Assembly (NCBI GenBank): GCA_047967505.1
Contig: CM106539.1
Source: Dipteris shenzhenensis
Lineage: Eukaryota; Polypodiophyta; Polypodiopsida; Gleicheniales
Direction: 5' to 3' (one strand)
DNA: 64,000 bases
In this document: positions 11,340-24,042 of the stretch, piece by piece
How positions within the stretch are numbered: position 1 is the stretch's first letter
How the letters are laid out: each line of letters opens with the position of its first letter
The notes under the pieces: generated by a model
Told to the model about the DNA's origin: nothing
Database searches by the model: none
The model's input: only the letters and a program-made list of their open reading frames with translations
Translations under genes and position numbers: made by a program

Positions 11340-12600
11340 TCTCTGGCGCAAAGTTTTTGCCTTGAGGCCATAACTTCTCATGGAAAAGTTTGTGGAAGAG
11401 TTTTTGACCTTGAGGCTAAATCTTTTGATGCTTTGGCCTTGAGGCCACAACCTATGATGGTAAATATTTGGCCTTCAAGCCAAAACTTCTGATGGCCAAA
11501 ACTTTTGAGGGCAAGGGAAAAATACAAGCATTGGATGTTTGGCCACAAGGTATGGAAACGTTTTGGCCTTGAGGCCAAAGCTTCTTATGCCCAAAAGATA
11601 TAGAAAAGTTTGTGAAAGAGTTTTGACCTTGAGGCTAAAACTTCTGATGGAAAATGCAACCATGGAATTTTGGCCTTGTGGCCAAAACTTTTGATGGCCC
11701 AAACTTCTTAGGGAAATAGAGTTTTGGCCTTATGGTTAAGACTTTTGAGGGCAAGGGCAAGATACAAGCATTGGATGTTTGGCCACAAAGTTTTGGTCAG
11801 AGAGTTTTGGCCTTGTGGTCAAAACTTGAGGGTAAGGGCAAGATACAAGCATTGGATGTTTGGACACAAGGTATGAAAAAGTTTCAGCCTTCTTATGGCC
11901 AAAAGGTATATAAAAGTTTGTGAAAGAGTTTTGACCTTGAGGCTAAAACTTTTGATGCAAAATGCAAGCATAGAGTTTTGGCCTTGAGACCAAAACTTTT
12001 GATGGCCAAAACTTTTGAGGGCAAGGGCAAGATACAAGCATTGCATGCTTGGCCACAACGTATGGAAAATTTTTGGCCTTGAGGCCAGAATTTCTTATGG
12101 CCAAAAGGTATAGAAAATTTTGAGGAAAAAGTTTTGACCTTGAGGCTAATATTTCTGATGGAAAATGCAAGCATAGAGTTTTGGCCTTGAGGGCAAAACT
12201 TTTGATGGCCAAAACTTCTCAGGGAAACATCCAAGCATAGAGTTTTGGCCTTGTGGTCAAAACTTTTGAGGGAAAGGCAAGATACAAGCATTAGATGTTT
12301 GGCCACAAGGTATGGAAAAGTTTTGGCCTTGAGGCTAGAATTTCTTATGGCCAAAAGGTATAAAAAAGTTTGTCTAAGAGTTTTGGCCTTGTGGTCAAAA
12401 CTTTTGAGGGCAAGGGCAAGATACAAGCATTGGATATCTGGCCACAAGGTTTTGGCCAGAGAGTTTTGGTCTTGTGGTCAAAACTTCTGAGGGTAAGGGC
12501 AAGATACAAGGATTGGATGTTTAGACACAAGGTATGGAAAAGTTTCAGCCTTGAGGTGAGGACTTCTTATGGCCAAAAGGTATAACAAAGATGGTTTGGG
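11340..12600. repeat. Palindromic minisatellite array (TTTTGGCC-TTGA-GGCCAAAA)
   Basis: About 1.25 kb of irregular tandem repeats. Units contain the palindrome ttttggccttgaggccaaaa (8-bp arms, 4-bp centre) and partial copies of it, joined to a second phrase, gggcaagggcaagatacaag followed by cattggatgtttggcca. That phrase recurs near 11507, 11748, 11830, 12017, 12270, 12408 and 12490 at uneven spacing, so the array is of higher-order or scrambled type. Long ORFs on both strands here (such as 11893-12447 minus) simply follow the repeat period and are not genes. Confidence 0.9.
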
Positions 12601-12931
12601 TGGTGGTGTCAGATTCTGTGACAAAGAGGTGTCCTGACAATGGGTGGGCCTTGTAGGTGTGCAAGTCCACTCTCATGGAACTTTGCTCCTCGTGCCACAA
12701 GTATATGTTATCATTAGGCTAGTCATGTCCTAACGTGCGAAAGTTTGCCATTCATAATGAAGATTGGTAATGAGTCAAAGACGGGGATGTATGTCAATAA
12801 ACTTTATTGGTCATTGACATTGAGCAATTTGTGAATGTATTCTTGAATCTTGGTGCATTGAGAAAGTCCCCAAAGATTAGAGGGAGAGAATGACAGAGCT
12901 GAGAGAGGAGGGGAGGTAGGATTATGAGAGA

Positions 12932-13034
12932 AACACAGAGAGAGATAGAGAGAGAGAGAGAGAGAGGGGGGGGAGGGAGGGAGGGAGGGAGGGAGGGAGG
13001 GAGAGAGGGAGGGAAAGAGGGAGGGAGGGGGGAG

Positions 13035-13080
<46 letters not shown>

Positions 13081-13084
13081 AGAG
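12932..13084. repeat. (GA)n / (GGGA)n microsatellite
   Basis: A compound purine microsatellite: GA repeats, then GGGA repeats, then GA repeats again. The Arg/Glu and Ser/Leu ORFs on either strand are artefacts of the repeat. Confidence 0.95.
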
Positions 13085-13409
13085 GATTAATGAGCTAAGA
13101 GAAAGAGGACGAGAGGTAAAGAGAGCAAGAGAAGGCAACAATGTAGCATCTAATTCAAAAACTATAATCTAAAAAAGAGCTCTAGAGGAATCTTCTAGAG
13201 ATTCTCTTCTTTTCGCATGACTTTTGAAAAAAGACATAAACACCACATATTTTGAAATTTTGCTGACAACCTTTTTGTCAAAAACGGGCATCAAAACCTT
13301 TTTTTGGAATACTAAAAGTGCATCAAAGATAATAATTTCTCTCATAGCCATTAAAATATTGGCCTTTGCATCCAATGAAAATAAAAGGGTCATGGTGTAG
13401 CACATTTTA

Positions 13410-15660
13410 AAATCCTAATAAGCTACAAATTATATTGTGAGTCACAAATGTACATGCCATTGATGCGACAAGAACAATACTCATCCTTCGATTATTTTAC
13501 ACTATCATATGCACTAGAGCAGAATATTTGCAAGGTAGAAGTTGTAGAGCCTTCCTCCTCCAAGCTGTCCATTAAAGTATTCTCTCAATCAACCTGGGAA
13601 ATTTGAGCCACCACCCTCTTTTTTGTGTGGCATGCCTTGGCTTCCATTGTGCACTACATCTCATCAATATCTTTGGAATCTTTTGGGATATTATGTAATG
13701 TGTACCATTTGGCAAATGCCCCGCTTGTGTTAAATTCAAATGCATATTCCAAAGTATCTACCTCGTCAAATGCAAAGTATAAAAGTCTTGGTTAATTCTG
13801 TGTCGCTCTCTTTCCTTTTTGGCCATGCTTCCTTGTTACCACCATGTTTGGGTTATATTGACTTGTGAAAGTCCTGTTAAAGTATCTATCGACTTGGTAA
13901 AAAACCAATGTACCTTTGTCAACTTAGTCTTTAATCTTTTCTTTTCCACTTTCACCACTTTAGAAATCCAAAAAGGAAATCCATTGGGATCATTTGTTAA
14001 CATAGAGATCATCATACCCATGTCCAATTCCTTGATGCTACCACTCCATATTTGTTGAACCCTATACTTGGCTTTTTTGGACTTTCTTGCTCCAAGATAC
14101 GCTTCTACAGAAACATTAAAATGTGCATCTACAAAACTCCTTTCAATGTATTCTAGTCAATTAAAATTTGATATATCATAATCATTGTGCTCATTGATGA
14201 AATATTGGGATGCAACGAATGGATTTCACCATGTCCACATAGCATTAAGATATGTTGCAGCATGCTAGACCATGTCTCTAATCTTATTTACTAGACTTGT
14301 AGGGTCTACATCCCTCCCCTCTATCATGGCTCGTTGCATCTCCCTCATTGATTGTAATGTTGCAATGGTGCAACATACAACTCATCCTTTGGGACACACT
14401 TCAAGAACTTCAATCCTTCGGTTGAAACCAAAGTTGGTGATGTGGAATAAGACTTCCCCCACAACATTGTCATGCCATGCAGATCTTTCTTGATTTGAAA
14501 TTGGTGTTCAAAGATTAACTTGTTCAGCTTCTCAATACATTGATGGATTTGCTAGCTGTCACCAAACACAAAGCATCTAAAATACATTGTTTTTTCCATG
14601 CTTGCAATTATTGGTTTTGGCATATATGAATCCTATAAAATCCAAATCAGTGCATCTCCATCCCATTATTCTTTTCTTCTCAACTATTGAGAACCTCTAA
14701 ACATATGATCAATATGGTCATGTGTGTGGCCCACTGGAAGGAATTCTTATTTCACTTTCTGAAATATGCCTTTTCTCCACCACAAGCATGCAAGGGTATG
14801 CTAGCACAACTTGATTATTATTCTCTCTTATGTGTGGTCAAGTTGAACATACAATAATTTAAAATAGCTTATGTGTCCTCAATGCATCATTTAAAACTAA
14901 AACTATGAGATTAGGATCATTTATTACATTTGGTGTCATTGGATAAACCTTGGGGATTATTTCACCATGGTAGAGCATGCAGTCCACCACATGATAGTTG
15001 ATGAAGTTCTCCTCTTTCAAATCCTTGGGCAATCATTTGAAGGGAAGATTGGTCTTCTTTTGATTGATACCATCAATGATGATGGTGATAGTATTTCTTA
15101 GGCTCTTGGTAGCTCTACTTCTTCATTTCTAAATCTTGCCTTTCTCAATGCTTTTGCAACTTTGCACTTGCTTCTTTTGTAAAAGTATAAAAATATTAGA
15201 AGTTGGAAGCAAACTATTTCCTAAGAACTAATAAAATTTTACAACATTATACACACATCTCTTTTGCCCTTAACTTTAATTATGTAAAGCCTTCAAGTCT
15301 GCACATGGGGTCATGGAACTTCGTGGGCTTGGGGGCTTGTTCATCGCAATGGGCTCGAGGGTAGGTTCTTGTGGAATTGCATCCAGAGTTGACACAGGTT
15401 CTTGTGTTACTACCTTCTGAACCCCAGCGAATTGGGATCTCGTATTCGGTGTCATCAAAAGTTTCTGGACCCAAGCAGCCTACTCACCTTGGTAGTAGTC
15501 CTAGGCTTCCAAGAGCTTTATTGCAACCTAACACTTGTGAGGCAGCTGTGCTTGGAATGGTGAAATTGGCCCTTGTAGTCGAGGATATTAGTGGCGTCGA
15601 GCTCTTCTCTTGGATGGGATTGCTCGTGTTGGTGTAGGCCAAGAAGGGATTGGAGACCTT
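13410..15660 (-). pseudogene. Unrecognised decayed coding region
   Basis: Several minus-strand segments read like one damaged protein gene. From 5' to 3' they include SQFAGVQKVVTQEPVS (about 15450), LPKDLKEENFINYHVVDC (about 15010), EHQFQIKKDLHGMTMLWGKS (about 14510), SFVDAHFNVSVEAYLGARKS (about 14130) and DPNGFPFWISKVVKVEKKRL then TKVHWF (about 13990). Stops and frame changes separate them. The last segment, a Pro-Phe-Trp-Ile motif followed by Lys-Val-His-Trp, resembles the PIWLG..VFIQYW stretch near the end of the DUF7869-like gene at 17.8 kb, so this may be a relative or a gene from the same mobile-element type. I do not know its function. Confidence 0.35.
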
Positions 15661-17600
15661 CCCCTACTTTGGTCTTTTTGGGCCATTGACTTCTATTGAA
15701 TTGGCATTGTGCACAAAGAATGACTTCTTGTACCTATCATAGCATTTCTAGGTGGGCAATAGGGGTGGAAGAGTAACTTGCGGGGATGCATCAATTTTAG
15801 TAGCAAAAACCTACGAGCAGGTTTATCCAAGCATGTTTTTTCATGATATTTAACAAATTATATTTCTTTAGGAAACATGGTTTTAACACTTTTATTTTTA
15901 CTAGAACTAGATCCAGGCTTTATCATAAAAATATATAGAATAGTCACTCATTCATCGTTACATAACATAAATTTTCTTATCCATTGACATCCTTTGTACC
16001 CCTATTATTACCTTAAAAATGTGTTGAAAATTAATTCCTTTAAGAAACATCCCCCATAATCACTCTCAATGTAATTATATTATACATGTATAATTACTTA
16101 AACACATTTATATCAATATGACAAGAGCTTTCTAGTGTTTTGATAGCATAAATAACAAGATATTTATGGATATGTTTGTCAAGAAGTTTAAATTACTATA
16201 AATAAGTATTAACTTGGGCTTATATATCACTCTCATAAAATATATATGCAATATTTAATACTATATATGCAAGATTTTCCAAAATATAACCCCATATATG
16301 TGCTGAAATGGGGTTTTTTGATCAATTTGAGTGGTTGAATTACTATATTTGGACATTGGATGTGAAAGTAATGCCACTTTTAAAAGTGATGTCCATGGTA
16401 GTTCCAGCCCTGGGGTGCCAACTCCCTTTAGTGAGAAAACCTATCAAAATCTTGAGTATGAGATGAATTTAACAATATGCCATGAGTAGTAATTATTCAT
16501 ATTACATGGTTGTGTTCTACACTAAAAGAACTTCAAATATGTCTTTGCACCTTGAAATTTGTAGTAACACATTAAAAAGTTACATTAATTTGCAAGGAGA
16601 TGGGTTTTCATATTTTAGCGTATTTTTTGTTTTACCCCGCCCCTTGGGCCTCAAATATTATGAAAAATATGTACAAATATTAAAATATTGCATATTTTTC
16701 AAGGTATATACCTTATATTTTGTGGGAAGGGGGACATGAAATTTTCATATTTTCTCCTACATATTTGAAAATTTTAAAGGAAATCCATGCATATTATATA
16801 TGGACCTTGTCTCCCATACCCTGGATTTTGGACGAGGGTAGTAACATATTACATATTGAGTTAGCACCAATTCTGCTAGCAAAACTACCTTGGAAGACCT
16901 ACTTCAAAGGGGTTTGGCTGGCAAAACTACATTGATGGCTTGCTTCAATAAGTTTTCTTTGGAGGAACCTTTCATGAAGCTAGGTTGAGGGAGGGTGTTC
17001 AATGTCACCCCCTAATAAGTAAAAGTTGTAAGAAGAATCATAAGGGATTTTGCAATTTGTGCATAAAGAAGTCTACTCTACATGTGGGTTTCTTCAAAAT
17101 CCATCCCATTATGTTACTCACCATTCCCAAAGTTTCATTTAAAGATTTGTATATAAAATAGGCATTGCTATAATACTTTGCATATTTCTAAGTCAAACTA
17201 TGTTTAACTCCATATTAGAGAATATGAAAAAATCTTGATAATTTGGGCATTTTTGAGGGGTTGTAATTATGTAACATTCAATGTTTTTCATCGATTTTTC
17301 CCATAGATTTGGTAGTCCATCCAAATCTTGCAAATGTGCATGGTTTGCATCAACATAAATAAAATGTCAAATGTTGAGGTTTCGACCAATGCATGGTATT
17401 TTTTGAGGGGTTGCAATTACAATGCATTGAGTGCACTCCATTGACTTTCTCCCTGGATTTGGCCGTGTATATGAAACTCACAGTTTGGAGTGTGCATGTT
17501 CTGCATTAGCCGAGAAAAAAACATCGTATGTTTGAGTTCAATGAAGCATTTTTTGCCTCTTCTCGGAAAAGGTGGTGTTCAAAAACACCATTTTATTTTA
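15661..17600. other. AT-rich stretch without a supported gene
   Basis: Two short plus-strand ORFs (16482-16739 and 16720-16935) have no recognisable content and unremarkable composition. I see no element ends, tandem arrays or RNA genes. Confidence 0.5.
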
Positions 17601-17793
17601 GTTGGAGAAAAAGTAAGAATGCAACACTAGTCCTTGATATTTTGTCGAGTGTGTAGAACTTGCAACCACGAAGCAATGGTCTGCAAAAAAAAGACAAAGA
17701 AAAAAGATCAATGTCATACCTTCCAAATATTTGTCAGTATTCAATCAAATTATCATTGTGCAAGGAAAAAAAAGTCATGCCTTTCAAGTACCT

Positions 17794-20405
17794 TCACTCC
17801 ATTGTGGAGTCAGCATCAGAGTTGGAATCTGTTCTATGAGACAAACTGGATAAACCTTGCTTGCGTGCAATGGTTGGTATCTTCACCTTGGTGGGGAGGT
17901 TGCTGCTCTTCGAGGAAACCTTCTTTGAGAGGATACCTTTTGGAATCCATGACCATACAATAGCATCAACAGATTCCCAATGTGGAGGATCACCTTTATT
18001 GCACATCCAAATCTTGTTCCAACAATCTGCATACACCTCCTCAATTTGTGCATTGTGTCTTTTGCATATAGGTGCCCAATATTGTATGAAAACCTTCTTG
18101 AAATTTTTAGATTTATTATCCTTCTGTACATCAGTTTGAGCAATGCCTAGCCAAATTGGGTAAATTTTTTCTGCTAGTCAGACCAAAAGAGAGTATACTT
18201 TTTGTACATCAACCATTGGATCAAATGATTGTTTTGGCTTTTTCCTTTGAGGTCCACAGTAGTGATCATTCAACTCTTCAATTCCTTGAAACTTGACATC
18301 GTTTTCATTATCAAGTACTTGCACACAATCAATATGTTGCGTCTTTGGCAAAATCTCTCGTACATGCCCTCTACACTATTGTTTGGTTTATCAAGCTCAT
18401 CAATCATGTTCTTCTAGTACTTCACTACCGGCTTGTAAAACTTTGTGAAAGATGCTTCTGGACCTTGTAGGTGCACCCATTTTTCCCAAAAGTGTACATA
18501 CTCCTTGATACCAAATTTCACATTTGAGTGATCCTTCACATACTCGAACATGGGTACACAAGGTGGCTCTCCACTTGGTAGCATTGGATGACCATCTGGA
18601 TGTCTCTTCCACAACTCAATGCCACCTTCACTTGGTTGCCAATCTAATGATCATGGATGCACTTTATATTGCATGATAGGAACTTCATTTCGTATAAAGA
18701 ACCAAAATTGGAGAGGCTTTGAGTGTCCCACTAAAGCATCTTGCCCATCGCATAGGCATCCATCAATATAACTCATGAAATCAGGGACTTCCGTTACCAA
18801 AAATGGCATTGGACAAGACTCCTCACATTGTCTAAAAGTATCCATGAGATGTGCAAATGTCAATGTTTGGCTAGTTCTTAACCTCTCTGAAAACCTGCTG
18901 AACATTGCATCAATATCCTCATGTGTATGCCCAACCATCAAGAATCCCAATTGAATTGACTTAAAATTCCCTCGAGCAACAAGTAATGATAGGTATGCAA
19001 ACAAGTACCTATTCTTGTTTTCAAAACCACAATTATCCAACTGCAACAATAGGTGTTCGGGCAGTTTCTTATAAGGACTTTCTTGATGGGAACTTCCAAG
19101 TCCAAGGTCTTTGAATGTTCCACCCACTGCCTCAAGATGAAGTTGTTGCTTGTCATTAGAAACATTGTGAGAATCCAATGCTTCTCTTGAGGTTAGTGTG
19201 TTTAGCAGAGTGTTGTCAGACCTTGGCATCCATCATGTACCAAATCTCCAAGTGCATGGTTATCAAATCTTTCAAGATTTCTCAAACATAAAGCCAATGA
19301 ACCAATTGTGAAGTTAGGGTTCGATGGCCACAAGGATAAAGAAAAGTGACCATAATGTCCTTGACCATGTCCATGTGTTATCATGCCAGTCAAAGCCACT
19401 GGGAGCTGAAAGGATTTGTCTGTGTCCTTTGAACGATTGCATAATCTAGGGATGGGTGTCTTCTTTTGGTCCATCTTATCATGGATAATGCACAAGTATG
19501 TCTGAGGATACATTTCAAAAAATTTGCGCCAAGTGTAGTACACAACTTTGTTGTAACATGTGCTTTCTTCTATCTTCCACCAACTTATTACGTTCATTTT
19601 GGCATTTTGTCGCTGCAAGCTGAGCCTTGATTGCACTACATAAACCACACTTAGAGAATTCACTTGTTTTTGACAAAGTTACATGCTTGAATTTAGAGTT
19701 CCATATGCGGTTCAATGTGGAAGTTGACATCTCCTTACAACCCAAACTATGTTTTAACTGCATGTTAACCTCATAGAGAATATCAACCTGCTTGTATACA
19801 TCCGGTATCACCAATTGTGTTTCCCTTGATCCATCTTGAAGTGTTCTACTTTTGTGTGGCATACGCTCAGAATTGTTATCCACAAAATCTTGGATTATGG
19901 CTCTACCTAGTTCTGTGTGGTCCCAACCTCTCTGCACGATTCCTTTATTACCATGCATGCACCTTCATATACCAATTTCAAATTGCTCCCTGTATCGATA
20001 AAATGTTGTTTTTGGAATACCATGCATTTCATACCATGCTCTACAACAAACTTGAATACCATTCAATGAAAAGACATATTTGAACTGCCCATTGTCATCT
20101 TTTCGACAAGCAACCCCAAGAGTGTCATATACATAATTGGTGCAAGCCTCCAAACTTTGGCCCCAATACTCTATGCATAATTTGGATATTATTGGACGAT
20201 TGGCAAATTGACAACAATTTTGTTTACAACAATCAATCATAGATACTTTTGTGACTGCATCCCTTGTGAGTCTAGATGATGCTAATGGCATGCCATGTTT
20301 TTAGCTTTCCTCTTTATCATGCAGTAACGCCTCTTTTTTGTGTATTTTTCATTTGGGTCCTCATCTTCCATGTGCTTTTTCCCAGAACCACTTGGAAAAT
20401 TCATG
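17794..20405 (-). pseudogene. DUF7869-like gene relic with a DDE-transposase-like core
   Basis: A long damaged gene. A basic start (KKRRYCMIKRKAKN, about 20330) leads into a Cys-rich region and FSLNGIQVCCRAWYEMHGIP (about 20050). Then come SKCGLCSAIKAQLA with a following NERNKL (about 19630), IIHDKMDQKKTPIPRL (about 19490), HGHGQGHYGHFSL, and LLQLDNCGFENKNRYLFAYL (about 19050), then GFLMVGHTHEDIDAMFSRFS (about 18920). The C-terminal part has LAEKIYPIWLGIAQ and VFIQYWAPICKRH near 18080, ending at 17794. The spaced HDKMD, LDNC and HEDID motifs suggest an RNase H-like DDE/D nuclease fold. I associate this layout with DUF7869 proteins; their activity is, to my knowledge, not established. A TGA at about 19962 (probable CGA) and several frameshifts inactivate it. 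Confidence 0.6.
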
Positions 20406-20516
20406 GTGTCATCGATACTTAATGAAGTTCCATCTAAAAAGGTTATTTGTGTTAGATATCAATGCTCCACTCTCGTGCAACTACGCGGGAACCAACTAAC
20501 TCTACTTGTAAGCCCC

Positions 20517-21154
20517 CCATATGAGGAGAAGGCATTTGAGTAGCTCGGTTATCCAGTAGGTCCTAGTTTGGACACCAAATGGGGGCCATGTGTGGCCTGA
20601 TGGCTGGACGGCTTCAAAGAGAGTTGGCACACGGCCAACTAGGCTACATGCAAGTGCAGGAAGGCATCCCATGACTGACCACATTGAGGGTAGACGGAGC
20701 ATTTCCTGGGGCAGCCCACTCTCGAGTTGCGGGGCCCGTTTGGAGCCTTAGATGATCCCGGATGGCTCTGGGCCGAATGGTAACTATAGGTTAGTTGCTT
20801 TGTTTTGCACACCAGTTCTATTGTGTGGTCGGTGGCCTATTTCGGGACCGACCCCCAGTCGACCATTTTGGGTGAACTGGGTCGGTCACCCAATTGAGCC
20901 TAACCGACTACGATTGCTGGCTATATAAGAACAAGCCCATGAAGCCCATTCCTTAGCATCCAATCTCCGTCTTCTACTGTTTCCAGCATGCCATCGAAGC
21001 TTCTTTCATAGGAGTGCACGGTTGGGAGGTAGCGCCATCTATTGTATCAGTTCTATAGTAATCAAATTTTTGATTCTCCATACTACTTGTTTTTCTCTCT
21101 TGCATACAAGATCCTGTTATCTATTGAGCACAGACGTCATATTATTTTCTTACA
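20517..21154 (+). repeat. 5' LTR of copia element 2 (TGTAAG family)
   Basis: This 638-bp LTR starts tgtaagccccccatatgagg and ends CTTACA, giving a perfect 6-bp terminal inverted repeat. Its start and end match the 5' LTR of element 4 (60319). A TATA box (ctatataag) lies at 20921-20929, so transcription would begin shortly after it. Confidence 0.85.
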
Positions 21155-21170
21155 TGGTATCAGAGCTTGG
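21155..21170 (+). other. Primer-binding site of copia element 2
   Basis: The sequence tggtatcagagcttgg directly follows the LTR and is the usual complement of initiator methionine tRNA. Confidence 0.92.
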
Positions 21171-21224
21171 ACTCTAGCAAGAAGATTTGGTAGTGTGTTT
21201 CTATTTGCAAGCTGATTGTGAGAG

Positions 21225-24040
21225 ATGGCCCAGCCCGCAAGACTGCGAATCCCACCGTTCGGTGAAAGCAAAAAGTTAGATGGCTCTAATTATCCACTCT
21301 GGAAGTTCAAGATGAAGACCATCCTAAGCGCATACGAGCTTTGGGATATTGCTACTAGGGTGGACGTGAGGCCGGTTGCGAGACCAGATCCAGCCAATGT
21401 AGGACAACAGATAGTACCAACTACGGATGAGATTCTCATGTGGACAAGAAGAAATGCAGATGCGCTGTGTTTTATTGTCTGCAGTGTAAGTGATTCCATC
21501 ATGGCGTTAATTCAGCATGTCACCACAGCGGAGGAGGCATGGACGGTCTTGAAAAATCAGTACGAGACCACAAATCAGATGCAAATTCAAAATCTAGAGA
21601 CTCAACTCGCGGGCAAGAAATTTTCTGAGTCTGAAGCGCTAGAGAAGTTCATCATCAGGGTGAAGATTCTACGCGATCAGATGACTGTGATTGGCATCAC
21701 CATCACCAGCGAGAATTTAGCACGGAGGTGCATACAAATTCTCCCACCAAAGTACGATGGTCTTGTTACGGCGCTGAATATGCAAAACAGAAATCCGCCC
21801 CTCAACTTTGAGGATTTCAACGCAATGCTTCTGGAGGAGGAGATGCGTCAAAAGACGAGGACTGGAGAAGATTCGGCTTTCTGGACCGGATCAAAGAAAG
21901 GTAAGGATAAGGACTCTGGTAACCCATCTTCTTTTGATGATAAAAAGAGAAAGAAGAAGATCAAGTGCTTCTATTGCAACAAGGTAGGGCACAAGCAGAA
22001 TCAGTGCCGGAAGAAGATTGCATATGAGAAGAACGGAGTAAAGAAAGAGTCCAGCAATAGCATGCAGGTAGTACCAGTAGAGCTGTTCATCGCAATTAAG
22101 GAGATTTGCATGGAGGTAGTTCATACACCTACGGATGAACCTTAGATCATTGACAGTGGTGCATCACGCCACATGACCAGTCAGAAGGATTGGTATACCT
22201 CTCTATAGTTGGCAGGGAATGACATCCTAGAAGAGGCGAAGGGTTACCGTCTCTATAACCCTATTACCAAGAAGGTAGTTGTAAGACGCAATGTGGTCTT
22301 CTCAAAACAGCCGCATCAATTGGAGGAGGATGCTTCCTTCCCAGACAACCAAGACCAGGATATCCATCCAATACTGCCACCAATAGCAGACCGAACTCCC
22401 CCAACGGTGCTTGGGAGGATTCAAGATAAAGAAGATGAAGAAGAGCCTACAAAACCACAACGGCAACGGCCATTCTTGAAGTGGGTAAAGCAGCTTTTGG
22501 ACAGTAGAGAACCTCCAGCCATTGAGGAGAAACCATCCAAACATCGCCGGTCCAAGAGATTAGAGAAGCAAAGAAGGGCACAGCAACACTTGGTCAACTA
22601 CGCGTTGATGACAGAGGTGATCCATGCTGAAGAACCCAAGTGTCTTGAAGAGGCACAGGGTGATGATAGGTGGATGGAGGCTATGCAGTCGAAGTATGGC
22701 TCCACAATGAAGAACAACACTTGGGACCTTGTGGATCGACCACCAAACACAAGGTAATTGAAACCAAGTGGGTGTACAAGACCAAGTACAAGTCCAACGG
22801 CACGTTGGATAAGTACAAGCTCAGCTCGTGGCAAAAATATTCACATAGGTACATTTTTTTGATTATCAGGATACTTTTGCTCCCACAGATCGACTAACCA
22901 CAATTCGTAGTGTTTTGGCTTTAGGTGCCCAGGGAAGTTGGCTCGTGTTTCAGATGGATGTAAAATCCACATTTTTGAATGGAGATCTCAAGGAGGAGGT
23001 ATATGTGGAACAATCACTAGGTTTTGAGATCCCTGATTTAGAAGGTAAAGTCTGCAAATTGAAGAACGCACTTTACGAGCTGAAACAGGCCCCACGAGCG
23101 TGGTACCAATGAATTGATGCCTAATTTCTGCAAAATGGGTTTAGGTGAGCCCATCTAATGCAAATATGTATATCTTCAGAGAAGGAGGCAAGTGTATGAT
23201 CGTGGTCCTTTATGTGGACGACCTTGTCATAATAGGGAACCATCAAGAGAAGATCTCGTAGACGAAGCATTTGCTAGGAAGAGAGTTTGAAATGACAGAC
23301 CTCAGACTGATGCATTTCTATTTGGGGATTGAAGTTTGGTAGGAGCCAATACAGATCTTCATTTCACAGCTGAAGTATGCTAGAGAGATACTGAAGGCAT
23401 TTGGCATGGCTGAGTGCAAGACAGTTGGTACCCCTATGGAGGTTGACGTGAAGCTCTCGAATAAGGATTCATCAACACTGGTGGACAAAGCGAAGTATAG
23501 AAGGCTTGTGGGTAGTTTGATTTAATTGTGCAACACACGGCCAGACATCAGTTTTGCGACTGGTGTACTAAGCAAGTTTTCCAACAAGCCCCGGGAGAAC
23601 CATTGGAGGGCAGGGATGTAGGTGTTGAAATACATCAAAGGCATACTTAATTATGGCATCACCTATACCAAGGGCAACATCTTGAGTGGATTTTGTGACT
23701 CAGATTGGGTAGGAGACGTGGACAGCAGGAGATCAGTGACAGGTTATTGTTTCTCACTTGGATCTAGAGCTGTGTCATGGGTCAGCAAGAAGCAACCTAC
23801 AGTTGCTCTTTCTTCTAGTGAGGCTGAGTACAAATCTGCATGCTTTGCTTCTTGCGAGGCAGTGTGGTTGAGGAGGATTTTAGGGGACATGGGTGCAGTG
23901 TAGAACAAGCCTACGCAGTTATCATGTGACAATCAGAGTTGCATGGCGATTGCAAAGAACCTTGTGTTCCATGCTCACACAAAACACCTTGAGATTCAAT
24001 CACTTTGTATGCGAGCTCATCATATTCCCTTGAGGGAGGG
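21225..24040 (+). pseudogene. Copia element 2 gag-pol, deleted and interrupted
   Basis: Gag is open from ATG 21225 to 22145 (306 codons). It has a typical start (LDGSNYPLWKFKMKTIL), an LxxQL helix region and the zinc knuckle CFYCNKVGHKQNQC. A TAG at 22143 precedes the protease IIDSGASRHMTS. After a second TAG at 22206 the frame jumps to the tail of integrase (GYRLYNPITKKVV), so the integrase catalytic core is absent. The junction lies at a GND motif that element 4 also has after its protease, which hints at microhomology. Reverse transcriptase remains in pieces (QMDVKSTFLNGDL, LKQAPRAWYQ) and RNase H from 23622. Stops include TGA 23110 and TAGs near 23338, 23617 and 23900. The end of RNase H is also shortened. 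Confidence 0.9.
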
Positions 24041-24042
24041 TT

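Noticed and set aside
11893-12447. 184-codon minus-strand ORF with repeated peptide
   Set aside because: It lies wholly inside the palindromic minisatellite; its peptide repeats follow the DNA repeats and overlapping frames look the same.
12794-13172. Ser/Leu-rich and Arg/Glu-rich ORFs
   Set aside because: Translation of the GA/GGGA microsatellite on both strands.
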